Positions 6,120-10,184 of a DNA stretch of 10,184 nucleotides are shown here, one piece after another (the stretch's first letter is position 1; each line of letters starts with the position of its first letter). The translations under genes were made by a program, and so were the position numbers. The stretch covers positions 1-10,184 of the forward strand of contig JAJZCT010000070.1 in the NCBI GenBank assembly GCA_021828925.1, given 5' to 3'. The stretch comes from Planctomycetota bacterium. Its GTDB lineage: Bacteria > Planctomycetota > Phycisphaerae > WQYP01. The notes under the pieces are model-generated. The model worked only from the letters and a program-made list of their open reading frames with translations. It had not been told where the DNA came from and did not search any database.

Positions 6120-6974
6120 ATGTTTTTTATTGACCCTCATATACACATGGTTTCCCGCACGACGGCGGATTATGAAATGCTGGCGCTATCCGGTGTGGTC
6201 GCGGTCAGCGAGCCGGCGTTTTGGGCCGGCTTTGATCGTTCGCCCGCTGGTTTTATCGACTATTTCCGGCAACTAACTGAATTTGAGCCACGCCGCGCGG
6301 CCCAGTTTGGTATCCAGCATTATTCATGGATTTGTCTGAACCCCAAGGAGGCGGAGGACTTGGGCAAAGCGCAGGAAGTGCTGGCGGAAATTCCAAAGTT
6401 TTTATCCTGTCCCAGCGTGTTAGGCATCGGAGAAATCGGCCTGAATAAAAATACGCCCAATGAGGCCAAGGTGTTTCAGCAGCATGTGCAGATCGCCATC
6501 GATTGCGCACGCAAAGATAATACCGGCGCCAAACACGCCCTGATTCTCATTCACACCCCGCACCTGGAAGACAAACTCAAAGGCACGCGCATGATTCTGG
6601 ATATGCTGCGCGATTTTGGCTCCGCCATTGACCCAGCCCGCGTCCTGATTGATCACGTGGAGGAACACACCATCGAGCTGGTGAAAGATGCCGGCTTCTG
6701 GGCCGGTATGACCATTTATCCCATCAGTAAAGCCACACCCGCCCGCGCGGTGGACATGATTGAAATGTACGGCCCCCAGCGGCTATGCGTCAATGCCGCC
6801 GCCGACTGGGGAATCAGTGATCCATTAAATACCCACCGGACCATGCTGGAAGCCCAGCGCCGCGGACATCAACTGCCTGAATTGTTACAAGTGTTTCATA
6901 ACAACCCGGCGGAATTTTTTGGTCAGAACCCAAAATTTACGGTCAAGCCCATCAACGTCCAGCCCCTAACGTAA
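6120..6974 (+). CDS. TatD-family metal-dependent hydrolase, EboB-like
   Basis: The protein is a 284-residue amidohydrolase-type TIM barrel. Metal-ligand motifs are visible in order: DPHIHM (H7, H9), GEIGL (E105), HTPH (H145, H148), DH (H179) and AADWG (D229). Stretches such as FIDPHIHMVSRTTADYE, EPAFWAG, LNPKEA and NAAADWGISDPL resemble EboB of the ebo (eustigmatophyte/bacterial operon) clusters more than classical TatD DNase. In some bacteria ebo genes support trafficking or production of secondary metabolites. The other ebo genes (UbiA-like prenyltransferase, sugar-isomerase-like barrel) are not in this window. The ATG at 6120 is chosen because GGAG (6106-6109) lies 10 nt upstream and the HxH motif then sits at the usual extreme N-terminus; an ATG at 6102 lacks a ribosome binding site. 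Substrate unknown. Confidence 0.88.
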   Translation: MFFIDPHIHMVSRTTADYEMLALSGVVAVSEPAFWAGFDRSPAGFIDYFRQLTEFEPRRAAQFGIQHYSWICLNPKEAEDLGKAQEVLAEIPKFLSCPSVLGIGEIGLNKNTPNEAKVFQQHVQIAIDCARKDNTGAKHALILIHTPHLEDKLKGTRMILDMLRDFGSAIDPARVLIDHVEEHTIELVKDAGFWAGMTIYPISKATPARAVDMIEMYGPQRLCVNAAADWGISDPLNTHRTMLEAQRRGHQLPELLQVFHNNPAEFFGQNPKFTVKPINVQPLT

Positions 6975-7024
6975 AGCCGCCCGGCCATGGATGAGACTCG
7001 GCGAGAGCGCAAATGCTGCACCAG

Positions 7025-7100
7025 ATAGGGTAGGGAAGACCGCTTTTATTGCGGCCTCCCCTCCCTCCGAACCGGACGGGCGCAATTAACGCATCCGGCT
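7025..7100 (-). ncRNA. group II intron 3' end: domains 5 and 6, orphan fragment
   Basis: Domain 5 (minus strand, 7100 to 7070) begins with the catalytic AGC triad. AGCCGGA (7100-7094) pairs with TCCGGTT (7076-7070), followed by the canonical two-base bulge CG (7078-7077) and an upper stem GCGT/GCGC closed by a 5-nt loop; one pair (7093/7079) is mismatched. Domain 6 is a long stem: positions 7062-7051 pair with 7043-7040 and 7039-7032 around an AT-rich loop, then a single bulged A at 7031, then GGGA/CCCT. The bulged A is the 7th base from a 3' end reading CCCTAT at 7025, matching the branch-point distance and AY ending of group II introns. No reverse transcriptase or domain 1 lies upstream on the minus strand, so this is a fragment. 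Confidence 0.75.
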
Positions 7101-7142
7101 CTCCAGTCAGTGGGCCACCTTCATGACCCGGCTTCCTCGCTA

Positions 7143-7376
7143 CTATGGGTGCTTCTGTTGTGTCCCTTGGTTGCCGTTGACGTATTCCGTGATCCGCTGC
7201 CGTGTGTATCGAATTGCTCCGCCGAATTTCGTAAACCGGATTTTTCCGTCATGTCGCAGGCGCGGCAGGAATAGTGTGGAAACTTTTAGATATTTATATA
7301 CTTCTGGTTCTGTGTTGATGTCGTTCAGTTGCGGTGGTTCCTGCACGGGTGTTGTTGACGCGATTGGCTTGCCCAT
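7143..7376 (-). CDS. excisionase-like helix-turn-helix DNA-binding protein
   Basis: The protein has 77 residues. After a polar N-terminus, residues about 22-67 (EVYKYLKVSTLFLPRLRHDG, then KIRFTKFGGAIRYTRQRITEYV) match the MerR-like winged HTH of excisionase-family proteins: helix, LKVS turn, recognition helix, wing with GGAIRY, final helix. The ATG at 7376 is chosen because GGAGG (7384-7388) lies 7 nt upstream; in-frame GTG and ATG codons at 7403 and 7400 have no such site. The recognition helix normally holds TVYRLI-like residues and here reads TLFLPRL. Such proteins act as directionality factors for integrases or as small regulators. No integrase is in the window. The stop lies about 40 bp before the group II domain 5. 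Confidence 0.7.
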   Translation of the reverse strand: MGKPIASTTPVQEPPQLNDINTEPEVYKYLKVSTLFLPRLRHDGKIRFTKFGGAIRYTRQRITEYVNGNQGTQQKHP

Positions 7377-7404
7377 TGTCGGGCCTCCGTTACTGAACAT
7401 CACC

Positions 7405-7593
7405 CGCGTTTAAGGCCTGTCGCGGTTTCAGGCTTCGCGTTTGTTCTGTCGGTTCAGTTCAGTTCGGCGTGTTCAGTCGTTTTTCTTGTATCGTAAATTT
7501 CAGTCAATGGTCAGCACGATATTTGGCTGTTCGTTGTTTGCCAAGCGAGTGCGGAATATTTTTTCAACCTTTCGCCCGGCGGTTTAGCGTTGT
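7405..7593. other. non-coding stretch with GTTCA repeats
   Basis: No convincing gene is seen. GTTCA occurs at 7452-7456, 7457-7461 and 7471-7475, with a GTTCG variant at 7462-7466. These lie upstream of the excisionase-like gene on its minus strand (as TGAAC) and might be an operator for a small DNA-binding protein, which is inference. Confidence 0.3.
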
Positions 7594-7980
7594 GTGTCGC
7601 GGCCGCCTGGCGGTGTGTTGTGGGAATTTAGCACCGGCCCGATTTTCGGGCCGGTGTGGGCTTCGCGGGTTGCCCTGGCATCGTCGATTCGGTTTCTGCG
7701 TGGCATCGCGGTTGACGCCGGGATCCGCCAGGGCGATTATTGGGTCCCAGTCGTTTCTGCCGTCGCCGACTTGGAGGCCAAGGGCAAGGCGCTGTGGCTC
7801 AAGGCGGCGGCGAAAGGCGTTGGTTTAGCGATGTACGGTATCGGCATGCTCCATTACAACGGGGAGGGCGTGCCGCAGGACGAAAACGAGGCCCTTATGT
7901 GGATGCGGCGAGCGGAGGCGGCAGGCGGACAGGCGGCTATATTGGCCCGTGAGGTTATCGCGCGGATAAAAGGACGATAA
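7594..7980 (+). CDS. Sel1-like repeat ORF, probably truncated
   Basis: The frame has 128 codons from a GTG at 7594 that lacks a ribosome binding site and lies 6 nt after an in-frame TAG. Only the C-terminal half looks like protein. Residues 76-112 (VGLAMYGIGMLHYNGEGVPQ, then DENEALMWMRRAEAAGG) form one good Sel1 repeat with the YxxGxxxxxGxGVPQD signature. The preceding DLEAKGKALWLKAAAKG looks like the second half of another repeat. Full Sel1 proteins usually have several repeats and a signal peptide. The upstream part includes a strong GC hairpin and reads poorly. A 5'-truncated gene remnant is the likeliest explanation; a short genuine protein using an internal start is possible. Confidence 0.5.
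   Translation: MSRPPGGVLWEFSTGPIFGPVWASRVALASSIRFLRGIAVDAGIRQGDYWVPVVSAVADLEAKGKALWLKAAAKGVGLAMYGIGMLHYNGEGVPQDENEALMWMRRAEAAGGQAAILAREVIARIKGR
7632..7656. other. perfect 11-bp GC-rich stem-loop
   Basis: CACCGGCCCGA (7632-7642) and TCGGGCCGGTG (7646-7656) pair perfectly around a TTT loop. Neither side is followed by a T-run, so it is not a textbook terminator. It lies within the poorly supported 5' half of the Sel1-repeat ORF and may mark an old terminator, a recombination end or a structured repeat. Confidence 0.55.
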
Positions 7981-8333
7981 AAAGATGGCAGATCAAGGCC
8001 GGCGGCGTGGCGACAGCCAAAGCGACTGGGCAGTGGGCTTGGTGGACCAACCGGATCTCCGTGAACGGTTACACCTCCGCGAAGTTTTCGGCCCCATCTG
8101 TGGTGCCCTGAACGCGACCAATTGCAAGTTTTCGCCTCTTGCCAAGGAACGCCCAGCCAAACCCGGGTGGGACCGACGATCTGGTAACAGGCTTTTTCGG
8201 GACATGCACCAGAGAAGTGGATTCCGTTTTCATGAGGTTGGCCGCGGCCTGCGGTACATAACCTGTCAGTTGAGATGGTTCACTTTTGTTCCGGCGGGAC
8301 AATTTCTGGCGAGTCGGGGGAGCGCGGTACACG
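7981..8333 (+). pseudogene. intergenic stretch with a decayed coding remnant
   Basis: No intact gene is convincing here. A frame starting at an ATG at 7985 stays open to 8359, but its translation is rich in R, C and W and not protein-like. Another frame, from about 7986, reads KAGGVATAKATGQWAWWTNR and ISVNGYTSAKFSAPSVVP with GC-rich third positions, then a TGA, then continues in the same frame as GGTDDLVTGFFGTCTREVDS to a TAA near 8262. That pattern suggests a broken gene of unknown origin. Confidence 0.3.
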
Positions 8334-8362
8334 GTGACTTCGCTGGTTGCTGTTCATAGAAT
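8334..8362 (+). promoter_or_regulatory. candidate promoter of the dehydrogenase gene
   Basis: GTGACT (8334-8339) and TAGAAT (8357-8362) are 17 nt apart and match four and five positions of the -35 and -10 consensus. Transcription would start near 8369 and give a leader of about 99 nt. A 7-bp stem (8393-8399 with 8415-8421) lies in that leader. Confidence 0.35.
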
Positions 8363-8399
8363 ATGGTAGAGAACCCTCTCGCGGGAAAATCTTCCGGCG

Positions 8400-8489
8400 A
8401 TGCGCGATGTTTTGCGCCGGATCGCGGAAGCGAATAATGGGCTGATGGATAATCTGGAGAATAAATTATGCCGTATCAATTTCTGGTAA
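8400..8489 (+). CDS. possible short leader ORF overlapping the dehydrogenase start
   Basis: An ATG at 8400 opens 29 codons beginning MRDVLRRIAEANNGLMDNLE. They end at a TAA at 8487, 22 bp inside the dehydrogenase gene. The first 22 residues look like a natural amphipathic helix, whereas the part overlapping the next gene does not. No clear ribosome binding site precedes it. It could be a small upstream ORF, the tail of a decayed gene, or chance. Confidence 0.25.
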   Translation: MRDVLRRIAEANNGLMDNLENKLCRINFW

Positions 8490-9457
8490 CACGCCAAATT
8501 CCGCGGGCCGGCTTGGATTGTTTGCAAGCGGCGGGTGAGGTTCTTGTTAATGAGCACGATCGGAACCTCACCAGCGCCGAACTGCTGGAACTGGGAAAAA
8601 ACTGTGACGGCTGGTTAACCATGCTGACCGATACTATTGACGGTGCCCTGATCCGCCAGTGCCCGAAGCTGCGCGGTATTGCCAATTACGCAGTAGGATA
8701 TAATAATATTGATATAGCAGCATGTACGCAAGTAAATATTGGTGTCTCCAACACGCCCGATGTGCTTACCGACGCCACCGCTGAGGCAACTTTCGCCCTG
8801 ATCCTTTGCACCGCCCGACGGGTGGTGGAGGCGGACGGATTCTTGCGGTCCGGCCAATGGACCGGCTGGGCGCCGATGCAATTTCTGGGCACCGATATCT
8901 GCCGCCAGACGCTGGGCCTCGTGGGAGCCGGGCGGATAGGATCACGGGTGGCGGAAATGGCCGGTGGATTTAATATGCGAATACTTTATACCGCGCGGAA
9001 TCGCAAACCGGAGCTGGAGCGCCGCACCGGCGCGGTCTACGCTTCGCTGCCGCAGTTGCTGAGCCGGGCTGATTTCATTTCACTGCATGCGCCATTGACC
9101 ACGGAAACCCGGCATTTGATCGGCCCTGCGCAACTGCGGCTTATGAAGCCGAACGCTATTCTCATCAACACTGCACGCGGGGCGTTGATTGATGAACTGT
9201 CGCTTGTGCGAGCGTTGCAGGAAAAGCGACTGCGCGCCGCCGGGCTGGATGTGTTTGAACATGAACCTCAGATTGCACCGGGTCTGCGGGAATTGAATAA
9301 TGTGGTATTGTTGCCGCATATTGGCAGTGGCACCGAATCAACGCGCTCACGCATGGCGGTTATGGCGGCTGAGAATCTTATCGCCATGACAGCAGGCCGC
9401 CGCCCCGCCAATGCAGTCAACCCGGAAGTCTGGGATTCGAAGAGCGTGTCCGGGTAA
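8468..9457 (+). CDS. D-isomer-specific 2-hydroxyacid dehydrogenase (glyoxylate/hydroxypyruvate reductase-like)
   Basis: The protein has 329 residues, the normal length for the family. The first catalytic-domain segment ends near 100, in NYAVGYNNIDIAAC and NTPDVLTDATAEA. The Rossmann NAD(P)-binding loop is GAGRIG (153-158). The family's catalytic residues are all present: R237 in NTARG, E266 in VFEHEP and H284 in LLPHIGSGT. The pattern fits glyoxylate or hydroxypyruvate reductases (GyaR/GhrB type), which reduce 2-oxoacids to D-2-hydroxyacids in the cytosol. Phosphoglycerate dehydrogenase is less likely because no ACT or regulatory domain follows. GGAGA (8456-8460) lies 7 nt before the ATG. Cofactor preference cannot be settled, although the residues after strand 2 (YTARNRKPE) include arginine, which may favour NADPH. 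Confidence 0.93.
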   Translation: MPYQFLVTRQIPRAGLDCLQAAGEVLVNEHDRNLTSAELLELGKNCDGWLTMLTDTIDGALIRQCPKLRGIANYAVGYNNIDIAACTQVNIGVSNTPDVLTDATAEATFALILCTARRVVEADGFLRSGQWTGWAPMQFLGTDICRQTLGLVGAGRIGSRVAEMAGGFNMRILYTARNRKPELERRTGAVYASLPQLLSRADFISLHAPLTTETRHLIGPAQLRLMKPNAILINTARGALIDELSLVRALQEKRLRAAGLDVFEHEPQIAPGLRELNNVVLLPHIGSGTESTRSRMAVMAAENLIAMTAGRRPANAVNPEVWDSKSVSG

Positions 9458-9530
9458 TGGCCGGGATTGCGATGGGGCTGAAATGTCCCGTATGCGCGGC
9501 GGAGGATCGAGCCGACTCCCAATGGGACAC

Positions 9531-9742
9531 GGGGAGGGGCGGCCTGGGGGGATGTACCCTGAGATCTCGGCACGCGGTGTGCAATTGAAAATAGACTGTA
9601 AAAAGACTGCGGATTACGCGGATTACGCGGATAGCCGCCGGGCTTCCATGCTCCGAGACCTCCATACGCGTTGCGCACGGCGGTGTTTGATAATTGTCAT
9701 GGCAATCAGAACTACGTTCCGCCGCCAACACCGCAACGATCC
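9531..9742. repeat. long repeat unit, copy 1
   Basis: This unit is repeated at 9862-10081. Similarity is weak at first (GGGGAGGGGCGGCC), then strong from TCGGCACGCGG at 9567 to the shared end near 9742. It includes an identical run of about 25 bp around ATGCTCCGAGACCTCCATAC. It contains nonamer GCGGATTAC repeats at 9609-9633. No reading frame is preserved between the copies, so it is probably a non-coding repeat family. Confidence 0.75.
9609..9633. repeat. 9-bp tandem repeat, left arm of an inverted repeat
   Basis: The stretch reads GCGGATTAC twice and then GCGGATA. Its reverse complement matches 9748-9772 at 23 of 25 positions, so the two can pair around a 114-nt interval. Confidence 0.75.
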
Positions 9743-9747
9743 ACTGG

Positions 9748-9772
9748 TATCCGCGTTATCCGCGCAATCCGC
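9748..9772. repeat. right arm complementary to the GCGGATTAC repeats
   Basis: TATCCGCG followed by TTATCCGCG and CAATCCGC is the near-perfect reverse complement of the left arm at 9609-9633. The interval between the arms is the conserved body of the long repeat, so the whole of 9609-9772 could fold as one cruciform or RNA hairpin. Confidence 0.7.
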
Positions 9773-9861
9773 GGTTCTCTCCCGTTGTGGTCGCATGTAA
9801 AATAATCTACTGATGCTCTGTCACGGGCAGAAATTAGGGTACGCAGCGAGGCCGCGCGGCA

Positions 9862-10081
9862 GGGAGAGGCCGTGGTTTGAGGGGAATCCACGCTAAAATT
9901 TCGGCACGCGGTATGCAATCCAAAATAGATTGTAAAAAAGACCGCGGATTACGCTGATTACGCGGATAGACACGGGGCTTTCATGCTCCGAGACCTCCAT
10001 ACGCGTTACGCACGGCGGTGTTTGATAATTGGCATGGTAATCAGAGCTACTTTTCTTCAGCCGCCAGCACCGCGACGATCC
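9862..10081. repeat. long repeat unit, copy 2 (right arm missing)
   Basis: It is in direct orientation to copy 1 and about 330 bp after it. Strong similarity starts at 9901 (TCGGCACGCGG) and ends at 10081 (GCCGCCAGCACCGCGACGATCC). The nonamer arm is at 9944-9968. The complementary right arm found after copy 1 is absent; unrelated sequence follows 10081. The interval 9773-9861 holds no recognised feature. Confidence 0.72.
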
Positions 10082-10147
10082 CGAACCAGTCTGCGCTGTT
10101 GAGGCTTGAGAGTAGAAAGTGGAAAGCAGACAGCAGGAGGCTTTTTG

Positions 10148-10184
10148 TTGCCGCGACAGCCACTCTTTTGTGCCAGCCGAATTT
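10148..10184 (+). CDS. possible gene start at the right edge (partial)
   Basis: A perfect AGGAGG (10135-10140) stands exactly 7 nt before a TTG that opens a frame (MPRQPLFCASRI) to the window end. The fragment is only 12 residues, so no identity can be given, and the site may be chance in a purine-rich stretch. Confidence 0.2.
   Translation, partial: MPRQPLFCASRI

Noticed and set aside
7469..7828. 119-codon frame overlapping the Sel1-repeat ORF
   Set aside because: Rich in R, C, F and S with no domain; it overlaps in another frame the only segment with a recognisable Sel1 repeat.
9268..9800. Several overlapping frames on both strands across the end repeats
   Set aside because: They arise from the nonamer GCGGATTAC, which stays open because its length is a multiple of three; the frames are not conserved between the two repeat copies.
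9609..9968. CRISPR array
   Set aside because: The repeats are short tandem nonamers and one long duplication, without regular repeat-spacer alternation or cas genes.

Overview
This window of about 10 kb looks like a bacterial chromosome segment. A Planctomycetota (Phycisphaerae-like) or other PVC-group origin is my best guess, but it is an inference. It rests on the style of the valyl-tRNA synthetase, on a RAYT-type transposase resembling those of planctomycetes, and on a TatD-like hydrolase of the EboB type. Start codons are mixed ATG and GTG, and most genes have clear purine-rich ribosome binding sites.

Layout. Positions 1-52 may hold the 5' end of a gene leaving the window on the minus strand. 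Positions 72-872 form a REP/RAYT locus: two near-identical palindromes in direct orientation, a Y1/HUH transposase gene (307-798, +), and a third palindrome just before valS. The valS gene (937-3966, +) follows. Converging on it are two minus-strand genes of unknown function: a tail-anchored coiled-coil protein (4179-4886) and, upstream of it, a lipoprotein (4960-5679). Each has a recognisable promoter. Diverging from the lipoprotein is a two-gene plus-strand operon: a small helical protein (5849-6094) and an EboB-type TatD-family metal hydrolase (6120-6974).

Positions 6975-8340 look like an accessory insertion zone. It holds an orphan group II intron 3' end (domains 5 and 6, minus strand), a small excisionase-like HTH gene (minus), a Sel1-repeat ORF with no good start, a strong GC-rich hairpin, and about 0.5 kb of decayed sequence. 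A D-2-hydroxyacid dehydrogenase (8468-9457, +) follows. The last 0.7 kb is repeat sequence without a convincing gene: two copies of a unit of about 180 bp built around a 9-bp GCGGATTAC motif, the first copy bounded by complementary arms. A possible gene start sits at the right edge.

How the genes relate. Two mobile or selfish systems have footprints here: REP/RAYT on the left and a group II intron remnant in the middle. The housekeeping genes (valS, the dehydrogenase) are intact. The best candidates for undescribed biology are the REP/RAYT module, the small-protein/EboB-like pair, the envelope-associated gene pair, and the terminal repeat family.
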